Assembly (NCBI GenBank): GCA_035648415.1
Contig: DASRLO010000047.1
Span: 1-36,390 of the forward strand
Source of the DNA: DATARH01 sp035648415
GTDB taxonomy: Bacteria; Pseudomonadota; Alphaproteobacteria; ATCC43930; CGMCC-115725
Direction: 5' to 3'
Length of the DNA: 36,390 nt
The notes beneath the pieces were generated by a model. That model searched no databases, was not told the origin of the DNA, and saw nothing but the letters and a program-made list of their open reading frames with translations. Below, one piece after another: positions 23,010 to 30,637 of this stretch. Position 1 is the first letter of the stretch. Each line of letters starts with the position of its first letter. The position numbers and the translations under genes are program-made.

Positions 23010-23564
23010 ATGATCTTCCCGACCCGGACAGGCTGGCGTGCCCAATTTTCTCGCGCCGCCCATGCCGCCGCTCTCGCCGTCGTCGCGCTGGCCCTGGCGC
23101 CGCATCCGGTGCAAGCCAGAGTCTGGTTCAGCATCGGCTGGCCCTTCCCAAGCTATTACCCTGGTCCGGGCCCGTATTACAACTATCCGGCGCCTTATGC
23201 GTCCGCGCCTCCGCAGGATTACTACTACCCGCCGGCGGAGTATCCGGCGGCCGGCGCCTATCCGCCGCCATCCGGCCCCTCGCCGTCGGCCTACACGCCG
23301 CCGGCTTATGATCCATCTTACAATCAGCCTTATAATCCGCCGGCAGGCTGGACGGCGCGGCCCGCGATAGGCACGCCCCCGGCGGACGCCGCCGCCCCGG
23401 CGATAAAGCCTCGCGTCACCTACACCAACAAGCCCGCCTTCATCAATTCGGCTGGGCAGACCTGTCGCGAGTACAAGACAACCGGCGCCGGCGCCGGGCG
23501 GGCGGGCGATGTGTTAGGCACCGCCTGCAAGGCGGCGGACGGGCAGTGGCGGGTGGTCAACTGA
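23010..23564 (+). CDS. Exported Pro/Tyr-rich protein with surface-antigen-like C-terminal segment
   Basis: A 184-residue protein with a signal peptide (AAHAAALAVVALALAPHPVQA, cleavage near residue 36). A low-complexity region of Pro, Tyr, Ala and Ser of about 95 residues with YYP and PPAY-type repeats follows. The C-terminal 45 residues (INSAGQTCREYKTT, then GTACKAADGQWRVVN) match the Cys-x-EY ... GTAC-x-DG-x-W pattern seen at the end of many small outer-membrane or surface-antigen-like proteins. The Pro/Tyr part probably spans the cell wall or forms a flexible stalk. The ATG at 23010 is preferred because GAGG is 6 bases ahead. It diverges from fhs. Confidence 0.75.
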   Translation: MIFPTRTGWRAQFSRAAHAAALAVVALALAPHPVQARVWFSIGWPFPSYYPGPGPYYNYPAPYASAPPQDYYYPPAEYPAAGAYPPPSGPSPSAYTPPAYDPSYNQPYNPPAGWTARPAIGTPPADAAAPAIKPRVTYTNKPAFINSAGQTCREYKTTGAGAGRAGDVLGTACKAADGQWRVVN

Positions 23565-23646
23565 CGCGAGCTTCCCGCCGGCCGGCTTGACCGGCGCCAA
23601 AACCTGCTGACATCTTCCAGCTTCTGTTGCTGCGAGGAGAGATGCG

Positions 23647-24282
23647 ATGGCGCGGCCGATCGTCTATGGCCCGGCGATGAGCCCCTACGTGTGGAGCGTC
23701 CGTCTGGCGCTCGCCGAAAAAGGGGTCGCCCACGAGCTGATCAGTGTGAGCCCGAGCGAGTTTCGCGAGGAGCCGCATGTCTCGCGCCATCCCTTCGGCA
23801 AGGTGCCGGCCTTCGAGCACGACGGGTTCGCGCTCTACGAGACGCAGGCGATCATGCGCTATGTCGACGAGGCGTTCCCGGCGGCGCCGCTGCAGCCGCT
23901 GGAAGTCCACCCGTTCGCGCGGATGAACCAGATCATGGGCATCGTCGATGCCTATCTGACGCCGAGCCTGCTTGGCGGCGTTTTGTACCAGCGGCTGGTC
24001 GCGCCGCGGCTCGGCCGCCCCACCGACGAGACCGCGGTGGAGGCGGCGCTGCCGCGCGTACGGCAGGTTCTCGCGGAGATCGCCCGTTTGGCCGGCGACC
24101 AGGAATTCCTCGCCGGGGACAGCGTCACCCTCGCCGATCTGATGACGATCCCGCAGCTCTATTATTTCAATGGGCTGGCCGAAGGACAGACGCAATTCGC
24201 CGAATTGCCCGTGCTCGCCGCCTGGGTCGGCAGGATGACGGAGCGCCAGAGCCTGCAGGTAACAAAGCCGGCCGGGTTTTAG
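23647..24282 (+). CDS. Glutathione S-transferase family protein
   Basis: A 211-residue cytosolic protein with the two-domain GST layout. The thioredoxin-like N-terminal domain (residues 1-78) includes SPYVWSVRLALAEKGVAHEL, the cis-Pro region GKVPAFEHDGFALYETQAI and MRYVDEAFP. The helical C-terminal domain follows, with the N-capping motif region AGDSVTLADLMTIPQLYYF. The catalytic Ser/Tyr is probably S11 or Y13 in the first loop. The substrate is unknown. GAGGAGA is 6-7 bases before the ATG. It converges on coq9 with no gap. Confidence 0.92.
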   Translation: MARPIVYGPAMSPYVWSVRLALAEKGVAHELISVSPSEFREEPHVSRHPFGKVPAFEHDGFALYETQAIMRYVDEAFPAAPLQPLEVHPFARMNQIMGIVDAYLTPSLLGGVLYQRLVAPRLGRPTDETAVEAALPRVRQVLAEIARLAGDQEFLAGDSVTLADLMTIPQLYYFNGLAEGQTQFAELPVLAAWVGRMTERQSLQVTKPAGF

Positions 24283-24921
24283 CTAGCGCGCCGGACGGAG
24301 CAGGCGCAGCGGGTTGGGCAGACGCTCCAGCGCGGTTTCGAAGCGCTGCCGCGCCTCACCGAGCCGCGCGACATCGACGAGCCTGCGATCGATGAAGTCC
24401 TGCGTGTCAGCGAACCCCTCGGAGCGGTCCTCGAGCCAGAACAGGACTGCCGCGCCGTAGACCCCGGCGAGCGTCGCGCGCTTGGTGTAGAAGCTGAAAT
24501 CGGCCGCCGTGTCGCCGGCCGCGTACCAGACGCCGTCGACCGTCTCGTAGACGAGCCGCATGCCGAGCGCGGCGTGCGGCGGCAGCGCGAGCACCGACAG
24601 CGCGCGGCGCACCGCCTCGCGCCACGGCGTGACGATTTCGAAGCGCAACGCCAGCGCCCGCTTGATCCGCGCGGCGGTGCCTGCGCTTTCCGCCGGCGCC
24701 GCCTCGAACCAGTCGAGCATGCGCCGGTCGGCCCAGCGGCTGAACCCGGCGACAAGGTCCGGCGCGCCGCGGGAGAACAGCGCCCCGGCTTCCTCTACCG
24801 GCATCCCGGTCCGCCGCGCCGCGACGCGCAGCGCCGCGTGCGACCAGCCCTCGAACGCGATTTCGGGCAGCATCGCCTCGACCAGCCGGTCGCGGTCGCG
24901 TTCGGCCAATGGGCTTTTCAT
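24283..24921 (-). CDS. coq9: COQ9 family protein
   Basis: A 212-residue protein of the COQ9 family, lipid-binding TetR-fold proteins that support ubiquinone synthesis at the COQ7 hydroxylation step in mitochondria; bacterial members are mainly alphaproteobacterial. Visible family features are an N-terminal helical region (LVEAMLPEIAFEGWSHAALRVAA), the central RALSVLALPPHAALGMRLVYETVDGVWYAAGDTAADFSFYTKRATLAGVY with the conserved W-x2-AGD-x4-DF-x-YTKR segment, and a hydrophobic lipid-binding helix near the end. It lies 10 bases downstream of def on the same strand. Confidence 0.93.
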   Translation of the reverse strand: MKSPLAERDRDRLVEAMLPEIAFEGWSHAALRVAARRTGMPVEEAGALFSRGAPDLVAGFSRWADRRMLDWFEAAPAESAGTAARIKRALALRFEIVTPWREAVRRALSVLALPPHAALGMRLVYETVDGVWYAAGDTAADFSFYTKRATLAGVYGAAVLFWLEDRSEGFADTQDFIDRRLVDVARLGEARQRFETALERLPNPLRLLRPAR

Positions 24922-24931
24922 GGCGGGCTTT

Positions 24932-25492
24932 TCATGCGGCGTCGCCTTTTAGGAGTTCGGCAAGGTCGATGGGATGGCGCTGCAATTCCTCGAGGTAGAC
25001 GAGCAACCGGTGGTCGGTCATCCGCTGCGGGTAGAGGATGCCGTCGAGGTGGTCGCACTCGTGCTGCACGACGCGCGCATGGAAGCCGGCGGCGTCGCGC
25101 TCGATTGTCTCGCCGTCGAGGCCGACGCCGCGGTAGCGCACCCGCAACGGCCGCGGCACCACACCGCGCAGCCCCGGCACCGACAGGCAGCCTTCCCAGC
25201 CGAGTGCTGTTTCATCGCCGATGGGCTCGACGAGCGGGTTGATCAGCACGGTCAGATCCTGCGGCCCGTCGCCGGGCAGATCGCTGGTCCGCTCGCCGGC
25301 GACAAAAAACACCACGATGCGGTGCGCCGCGTGGACCTGCGGCGCGGCGATACCGGTGCCGCCGGCATCCTCCATCGTCTCGAGCATGTCCTCGACCAGC
25401 CGGCGCACCCACGGCGCCTTCGGATCCTCGACCTCCGCCGCGCGGGCGCGCAGCACCGGATGCCCCATGCGGGCGATCTTCAGCAAAGCCAT
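24932..25492 (-). CDS. def: Peptide deformylase
   Basis: Removes the N-formyl group from nascent proteins. All three motifs are present: GGTGIAAPQV, EGCLSVPG with metal-ligand Cys, and HECDHLDG with the metal-ligand His pair and catalytic Glu. The length of 186 residues fits. Between the last two motifs, RPLRVRYRGVGLDGETIE is also typical. It is not next to fmt, as in many genomes; it pairs here with coq9. No second def copy is seen in the window, though genomes often carry several. Confidence 0.96.
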   Translation of the reverse strand: MALLKIARMGHPVLRARAAEVEDPKAPWVRRLVEDMLETMEDAGGTGIAAPQVHAAHRIVVFFVAGERTSDLPGDGPQDLTVLINPLVEPIGDETALGWEGCLSVPGLRGVVPRPLRVRYRGVGLDGETIERDAAGFHARVVQHECDHLDGILYPQRMTDHRLLVYLEELQRHPIDLAELLKGDAA

Positions 25493-25608
25493 GATCCGAA
25501 TATGTGATCGCCGGCGCGCCAGGTAAACCCGTGCCGGTCGGCTTCACAGGATGGGCCGAAGGTGATAGGGTTCGCGCCCCAAACGGCCAACTGCGGAGCG
25601 GCAACACC

Positions 25609-25812
25609 GTGCAAGTCCTCGTTCGCGACAACAATGTCGACCAGGCTCTGCGAGCACTGAAGAAGAAAATGCAGCGCGAGGGTGTGTTCCGGGAAATGAA
25701 GCTGCGGCGCAATTACGAAAAACCTTCCGAGCGCCGCGCGCGCGAAAAGGCCGAGGCGGTGCGCCGCTACCGCAAGCTGCTGCGCAAGCGCATGGAGCGC
25801 GAGGGGTATTAG
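25609..25812 (+). CDS. rpsU: 30S ribosomal protein S21
   Basis: A 67-residue very basic ribosomal protein. The family start VQVLVRDNNVDQALRALKKK, then REMKLRRNYEKPSERRAREKAEAVRRYRK, is unmistakable. GTG at 25609 is the start, with GGAG about 10 bases upstream. The open frame continues to 25504, but that part lacks homology. S21 helps initiation by supporting the 16S anti-Shine-Dalgarno region. Confidence 0.96.
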   Translation: MQVLVRDNNVDQALRALKKKMQREGVFREMKLRRNYEKPSERRAREKAEAVRRYRKLLRKRMEREGY

Positions 25813-25822
25813 TTAGGGGCCG

Positions 25823-25865
25823 CTCTCAATTGTCATCCGCAGGCCTGAACCGCGGATATTGAGAG
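25823..25865. repeat. Hairpin downstream of rpsU
   Basis: CTCTCAAT (25823-25830) plus ATCCGC (25835-25840) pair with GCGGAT (25852-25857) plus ATTGAGAG (25858-25865); the left arm has an extra four bases (TGTC). This gives a long bulged stem. No T-run follows, so it may be a Rho-independent-like processing hairpin or a palindromic repeat rather than a simple terminator. Confidence 0.5.
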
Positions 25866-25964
25866 GATCAGCCGGGCGGCGACTATTACTGGCCAGCGGG
25901 TCACCGTGAAAGAGCCAGCGTTCTTCCACTGATCCAACCAATTGGGGGCAGCCGCAATCGTGCT

Positions 25965-26732
25965 ATGCCTGAGACCAGTTTCGAGGCCGAACTAGCGGCT
26001 ATGAAGGCAAGGATCGAGCCGCTAGAACGGTTGGTCCAGGCACTCGCCAACAGTCTGCACCCACCGCTGTTCTACCACTCCGGACAAGAGCACTACGGTT
26101 TTCGCTATGGAAAACCGGATGTCCGGCACTTCTGCCTGCTTAAAGCAGTCCGGGTCATCAGTGCGCTGAACGCCGCAATCGCGCTTGCTCATGGCGGCTT
26201 CGCGCAAGAGATTGCGGTTTTGGTACGAACCGTCGTCGAATACACTACTCATATTGATTTCGTCCTAGACGCCCGCGACGACACAGGTGTGTTGGAGCCT
26301 GAAGCAGAAAAGTACGTTCAAGACTATTTTGCGGATTTTGCCAGGAATAGCATGGCTGACTTCAAGAAGGCTCAAGTCAGGCAAATCACCGTCCACAAAC
26401 GCTTAGGGACCACCCTAGACAATATTGCTCTGCAAAGCAGTGACGTGGACCAGAGAGTTCCGGCAGAGCGAATGTACTCGACCGTATACCTAACGTACTC
26501 GAACTATGTTCATGCAAAATACCCAGAAGTCATGGACCTTTATGGCGGGAAACCTGGGCATTTTCACCTCGACGGAATGCTTGGCACATCAAAAGATGAT
26601 GAAAATCTACAATACATCGATACCTTCATTGACACAACGTCCACAACATTGAGGCTTATGGTGTCCCGTCTTCGGCTGCACCATCTTTTCGAGGTCGATG
26701 TGGGCTTGGGCATCTGGTTTCGATCACAGTGA
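25965..26732 (+). CDS. Unknown protein, possibly DUF5677-like, with atypical composition
   Basis: A 255-residue soluble, mostly helical protein. The stretch RVISALNAAIALAHGGFAQEIAVLVRTVVEYTTHIDFVL resembles the repeated-helix pattern of DUF5677-type proteins, but this is a tentative impression. Asp/Glu and Tyr are frequent and there is no signal or membrane segment. Base composition is clearly lower in GC than flanking genes, and codons such as AAA, ATT, TTT and ACA are common, unlike the rest of the window. This suggests acquisition by transfer. It is flanked by rpsU and the pnt genes and ends in a possible terminator at 26721. Confidence 0.72.
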   Translation: MPETSFEAELAAMKARIEPLERLVQALANSLHPPLFYHSGQEHYGFRYGKPDVRHFCLLKAVRVISALNAAIALAHGGFAQEIAVLVRTVVEYTTHIDFVLDARDDTGVLEPEAEKYVQDYFADFARNSMADFKKAQVRQITVHKRLGTTLDNIALQSSDVDQRVPAERMYSTVYLTYSNYVHAKYPEVMDLYGGKPGHFHLDGMLGTSKDDENLQYIDTFIDTTSTTLRLMVSRLRLHHLFEVDVGLGIWFRSQ

Positions 26733-26746
26733 TCGGAACGCTTTTT
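26721..26746 (+). terminator. Possible weak terminator after the atypical gene
   Basis: CGATCA-CAG-TGATCG gives a short stem that includes the stop codon, followed after GAACG by CTTTTT. The stem is only 6 base pairs and the T-run is offset, so efficiency is doubtful. Confidence 0.35.
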
Positions 26747-26750
26747 CTCC

Positions 26751-28148
26751 CTACTCCAAATCCTTGACGATCTCGTCGCACATCTTCTTAGCGTCGCCGA
26801 ACAGCATCATCGTGTTGTCGCGGTAGAACAGCTCGTTCTCGACGCCGGCATAGCCTGACGCCATCGAGCGCTTGATGAACAGCACGGTCTTGGCGTGCTC
26901 GACATCGAGGATCGGCATGCCGTAGATCGGCGACGCGCGGTCGGTTTTCGCCGCCGGGTTGGTGACGTCGTTGGCGCCGATGACGAAAGCGACATCGGTC
27001 GAGGCGAAGTCGCGGTTGATCTCGTCGAGCTCCTTCACATCGTCGTAGGACACGTTGGCTTCGGCCAGGAGCACGTTCATGTGCCCCGGCATGCGCCCGG
27101 CGACCGGGTGGATGGCGTATTGGACCTTGACCCCGTCCTTTTTCAGCAGATCGGTCATCGCCTTTAACGAGTGCTGCGCCTGGGCGACCGCCATGCCGTA
27201 GCCGGGCACGATGATCACCGAACCGGCATTCTTCAGGATAAAGGCGGCGTCCTCGGCGCTGCCCGATTTGACCATGCGGTCGCCGGCCCCGCGGCCAACC
27301 GGCGTCGCCCCGCCCTCGGTGCCGAACCCGCCGAGGATCACGTTGAAGATCGAGCGGTTCATCCCCTTGCACATGATGTAGCTGAGGATCGCGCCCGACG
27401 AGCCGACCAGAGCGCCGGTGATGATCAACAGGCTGTTCGACAGCGTGAAGCCGATGCCGCAGGCCGCCCAGCCCGAATACGAGTTCAGCATCGAGATCAC
27501 CACCGGCATGTCGGCGCCGCCGATCGGCACGATCAGCAGAAACCCGAACGCCAGCGACAGCAGCACCAGCAGCACAAAAACCACCGGGCTTCCCAACATC
27601 ACGAACAGCGCGATCAAGAGGATCAGCGCCGCGCCGAGCAGCGCGTTGAGAACGTGCTGACCCGGAAAGACGAGCGGCGCGCCCGACACCAACCCCTGCA
27701 GCTTGGCGAAGGCGACGATCGACCCGGTGAAGGTGATCGCGCCGATCGCCAGGCCCAAGGCCATCTCGATCAGGCTGGCGCCATAGATGCTGCCGCGCGC
27801 ACCGAGAATGCCGTAATCCTCGGGCGCGGAAAACGCCGCGCAGGCGACGCACACCGCGGCGAGACCGACGAGGCTATGGAATGCAGCGACGAGTTGCGGC
27901 AGCGCGGTCATCTGGATCTGGCGGGCGATATAGGCGCCGATCGCGCCGCCGATCACCAGCCCGACAACGATCAGCCAATAGCTGACCACATGCGGCGAGG
28001 CCAGCGTCGTCAGCACCGCGATCACCATGCCGGCGATGCCGAACAGGTTTCCGTTCCGCGCCGTCACCGGCGAGGACAGGCCCCTGAGCGCCATGATGAA
28101 GCAGATCGAGGCGATCAGATAAAGCAAGGCGGAATAGCTTTCGCCCAC
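26751..28148 (-). CDS. pntB: NAD(P) transhydrogenase beta subunit PntB
   Basis: The proton-translocating transhydrogenase moves hydride from NADH to NADP using the proton gradient and is a main NADPH source. This 465-residue subunit has about nine membrane helices (residues about 1-260). The cytosolic NADP-binding domain follows, with VIIVPGYGMAVAQAQHSLK, then YAIHPVAGRMPGHMNVLLAEA, FVIGANDVTNPAAKTD and the C-terminal VLFIKRSMASGYAGVENELFY. All expected NADP-binding segments are there. It is the last gene of the leftward pntAA-pntAB-pntB set, 14 bases after pntAB. Confidence 0.97.
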   Translation of the reverse strand: MGESYSALLYLIASICFIMALRGLSSPVTARNGNLFGIAGMVIAVLTTLASPHVVSYWLIVVGLVIGGAIGAYIARQIQMTALPQLVAAFHSLVGLAAVCVACAAFSAPEDYGILGARGSIYGASLIEMALGLAIGAITFTGSIVAFAKLQGLVSGAPLVFPGQHVLNALLGAALILLIALFVMLGSPVVFVLLVLLSLAFGFLLIVPIGGADMPVVISMLNSYSGWAACGIGFTLSNSLLIITGALVGSSGAILSYIMCKGMNRSIFNVILGGFGTEGGATPVGRGAGDRMVKSGSAEDAAFILKNAGSVIIVPGYGMAVAQAQHSLKAMTDLLKKDGVKVQYAIHPVAGRMPGHMNVLLAEANVSYDDVKELDEINRDFASTDVAFVIGANDVTNPAAKTDRASPIYGMPILDVEHAKTVLFIKRSMASGYAGVENELFYRDNTMMLFGDAKKMCDEIVKDLE

Positions 28149-28162
28149 GTTTATTCTTTCCG

Positions 28163-28570
28163 TTATTTCTTGCGCTGGAACATCTGCAGCATGCGCTGGG
28201 TGACGATAAAGCCGCCGAAGATGTTGACCGCGGCCAAAGTCACCGCGACGAACCCCATGATCTTCGCAAAACTGATGCCGTGCGGCCCGGCGGCGATCAG
28301 CGCGCCGACAATGATGACGCTCGACACTGCGTTGGTGACGCTCATCAGCGGCGAATGCAGTGCCGGAGTCACCCGCCAGACGACATAATAGCCGACGAAC
28401 ACAGCGAGCGCGAACACGGTCAGCTCGAAGACGAACGGCGTGCCGGCATGCGCGGCCGGCGGCGGCAGCGTCGCGATCTGCTGCGCCAAATTGTCGAGGT
28501 TCTGCGCCAGCGTCCGGGCATTGCCGGCAAGTCCGCCGGCGGTCTGTGCAAGCGAGGCGGGATCCGCCAT
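28163..28570 (-). CDS. pntAB: NAD(P) transhydrogenase alpha subunit, membrane part (PntAB)
   Basis: A 135-residue membrane protein carrying the three transmembrane helices that in E. coli form the C-terminal end of PntA. The helices (FELTVFALAVFVGYYVVWRV; SVTNAVSSVIIVGALIAAGP; MGFVAVTLAAVNIFGGFIV) and the loop LHSPLMSVTNAVSS match transhydrogenase. An N-terminal Ala/Leu-rich stretch of about 40 residues precedes them. Having a separate gene for this part is the Rhodospirillum-type three-subunit arrangement. It lies 9 bases downstream of pntAA. Confidence 0.95.
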   Translation of the reverse strand: MADPASLAQTAGGLAGNARTLAQNLDNLAQQIATLPPPAAHAGTPFVFELTVFALAVFVGYYVVWRVTPALHSPLMSVTNAVSSVIIVGALIAAGPHGISFAKIMGFVAVTLAAVNIFGGFIVTQRMLQMFQRKK

Positions 28571-28579
28571 GATTCCTCC

Positions 28580-29773
28580 TCAGCTCGTGCCGGGGATTGC
28601 TGGAGCCGCCGCAGAAGCAGGCGGTGGCGGGGCAAGCGTCGGGTTGACCACCGCGCCGTCCATCGTCAGCAGCGCGGCCTTGACGATCTCGTCGGCGGTG
28701 TCGATGCGGAGCCCCTTCTCCTTGTCGACCAGCAGCGCGAGGAAGGCCGACAGGTTGCGGGCATAAAGCAGGCTCGCGTCGACCGGGATGTGCGCCGCGG
28801 CGTTGGCGTAACCGATGATCCTGACGCCGCCCGCGGTGGTCACCGTCTCCTCGGGCTTGCTGCCCTCGACGTTGCCGCCCGACTCGACCGCGATGTCGGC
28901 GACGACCGAGCCGGGCGCCAGCGCCGCCAGCATCTCGCCGGTCAACAGCACCGGCGCCTTGCGGCCGGGGATCAGCGCGGTGCAGATCACGATATCGATG
29001 CGCTTGAGCGCGTCGATGATCACCTGACGCTGGCGGCGCTGGTAATCCTCGCCCATCTCGCGCGCGTAGCCGCCGGCGGTCTCGGCGCCCTTGGCGGCCT
29101 CCGCGTCGACGCTGATGAAATTCGCCCCGAGGCTCTCGACCTGCTCCTTGGCGGCGGCGCGCACGTCGGTCGCGAACACCACCGCGCCGAGCCGCCGCGC
29201 GGTCGCGATCGCCTGCAGCCCGGCGACCCCGGCGCCCATCACCAGCACGCGGGCCGCCTTGATCGTGCCGGCCGCGGTCATCATCATCGGCAAGGCGCGG
29301 CCGAACTCGGCGGCGGCGTCGAGCGCGGCCTTGTAGCCGGCGAGATTGGCCTGCGACGACAGCACGTCCATCGTCTGCGCCCGGGTGATGCGCGGCACCA
29401 GCTCCATCGCTAGCGCGGTGATGCCGGCCCTCGCATAGGCCGCCACGTCGTCGGCATTCTCCAGCGGCGCCAGCAGCCCGACGAGCACCGCACCCCTCTT
29501 CATCAGCTGCAATTCGTCGGGATCGAGGCCGTTGCCGATGAGCGGCCGCTGCACCTTGAGGACGATGTCGGCGCCGTCGAGCGCGGCGGCTTCGTCGGCG
29601 GCGATCGTCGCCCCGGCCGCCTCATACGCCGCGTCGGCGAAAAACGCGCCCGCGCCCGCCCCGGCCTCGACCGCGACGTCGAGGCCGAGCCCCTTCATCT
29701 GCTTGACCGTGTCGGGCGACGCCGCGACCCGCCGCTCGAACGCGCGTCTTTCCCTGACGATGGCGACCTTCAT
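28580..29773 (-). CDS. pntAA: NAD(P) transhydrogenase alpha subunit, NAD-binding part (PntAA)
   Basis: A 397-residue soluble NAD(H)-binding subunit related to alanine dehydrogenase. Diagnostic stretches include MKVAIVRERRAFERRVAASP at the start, MELVPRITRAQTMDVLSSQANLAGY, the dinucleotide motif VLVMGAGVAGLQAIATARRLGA near residue 175, and the mobile loop area EDYQRRQRQVI. It ends in an Ala/Pro-rich tail that would reach the membrane subunit. The start is the ATG at 29773; a frame extending to 29821 adds unlikely sequence. It is the first gene of the pnt operon. Confidence 0.96.
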   Translation of the reverse strand: MKVAIVRERRAFERRVAASPDTVKQMKGLGLDVAVEAGAGAGAFFADAAYEAAGATIAADEAAALDGADIVLKVQRPLIGNGLDPDELQLMKRGAVLVGLLAPLENADDVAAYARAGITALAMELVPRITRAQTMDVLSSQANLAGYKAALDAAAEFGRALPMMMTAAGTIKAARVLVMGAGVAGLQAIATARRLGAVVFATDVRAAAKEQVESLGANFISVDAEAAKGAETAGGYAREMGEDYQRRQRQVIIDALKRIDIVICTALIPGRKAPVLLTGEMLAALAPGSVVADIAVESGGNVEGSKPEETVTTAGGVRIIGYANAAAHIPVDASLLYARNLSAFLALLVDKEKGLRIDTADEIVKAALLTMDGAVVNPTLAPPPPASAAAPAIPGTS

Positions 29774-30029
29774 CGCGCGCGACGGTCCTCTATCAGCGGT
29801 ATCATTGCCAAGCCCGCACAATGCCGCGGGGTGGATTGAATGTGAAGCGTATGTGGGGCTGAGCGACCATGCGCGCCATGCTTCCGTCGCAATTCAGCCC
29901 CATGCTAGGCTGTGCCCGTTACGCGCGCGCCGCCGTGTCGGCGCGCCGCCGCGATCGTGAATAAGCCATCCGCGGCTTGGAGATTGCATGAATGAGGCGC
30001 TGCCCGGCGCGAGCCGCCGGGCGCTATCC

Positions 30030-30054
30030 GGAATAATCCCAGGAACCGAACGTT
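30030..30054 (+). promoter_or_regulatory. ECF-type promoter candidate ahead of the sigma factor gene
   Basis: GGAAT (30030-30034), 16 bases, then CGTT (30051-30054). This resembles the GGAAC-N16/17-CGTT promoters used by ECF sigma factors of the general stress type in alphaproteobacteria, with one mismatch in the -35 box. If real, transcription would start near 30060 and the sigma gene would be self-regulated. Confidence 0.4.
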
Positions 30055-30112
30055 GTCGCTCCGTTGGAATTATGGAGAAGCGCCGGACCGCGTGGCGGGT
30101 CACGTGGAGCCG

Positions 30113-30637
30113 GTGAGCAAGCGGTTCAGCGATCAGTTGATCGCGGTGCTGCCGCGGTTGCGGCGGTTCGCCGCCGGGCTGACCCGATCGGCGAGCGAAG
30201 CCGACGATCTGGTCCAGACGGCATGCGAAAGGGCGTTGGCGCGGGAGCATCAGTTTCAGGAGGGAACGCGGTTCGACAGCTGGATGTTCCGGATCGTTCA
30301 GACGATCTGGATCGACCAGCTCCGAGCCCGGAATACCCGCAAGGAGGATGGAAACATTGCCGAGGAGCGACTCGGAACGGATGAGCCGGTGCGGCGCGTC
30401 GAGGCGCGCCTCGCGCTGTCGGAGGTGCGGCGGGCGGTCTCGCTGCTGCCGCCGGATCAGCGGATGACGCTGATGCTCGTGACGGTCGAGGGGCTCAGCT
30501 ACAAGCAAGCGGCGGATGTCACCGGCGTACCGGTCGGGACCATCATGAGCCGGCTTGCTCGCGCACGGGTTGCTCTTCAACAATTGCTGGAGGCGGGCGC
30601 GGGCCAGCGCAGGAGTGCGAACGATGCAACAGCATAG
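30113..30637 (+). CDS. ECF-type RNA polymerase sigma factor
   Basis: A sigma70-family protein of the extracytoplasmic-function class, 174 residues from GTG 30113. Region 2 is seen as LIAVLPRLRRFAAGLTRSASEADDLVQTACERALAR then FDSWMFRIVQTIWIDQLRAR; region 4 as LSEVRRAVSLLPPDQRMTLMLVTVEGLSYKQAADVTGVPVGTIMSRLARAR. GTG 30113 gives the usual ECF N-terminus and has GGAG four bases upstream. A TTG at 30053 would also be in frame but coincides with the proposed -10 box. The anti-sigma gene overlaps its end by 14 bases, implying paired production. The inducing signal is not known. Confidence 0.93.
   Translation: MSKRFSDQLIAVLPRLRRFAAGLTRSASEADDLVQTACERALAREHQFQEGTRFDSWMFRIVQTIWIDQLRARNTRKEDGNIAEERLGTDEPVRRVEARLALSEVRRAVSLLPPDQRMTLMLVTVEGLSYKQAADVTGVPVGTIMSRLARARVALQQLLEAGAGQRRSANDATA

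Noticed and set aside
25504..25608. N-terminal extension of S21
   Set aside because: The frame is open, but S21 homology begins exactly at the GTG at 25609, with a ribosome site before it.
27171..28388. A 405-codon plus-strand frame opposite pntB and pntAB
   Set aside because: Translation is dominated by Arg, Asp, His and Gln, a mirror of transmembrane codons on the other strand.
28280..29413. A 377-codon plus-strand frame opposite pntAA
   Set aside because: Antisense shadow of a certain gene; no family sequence.
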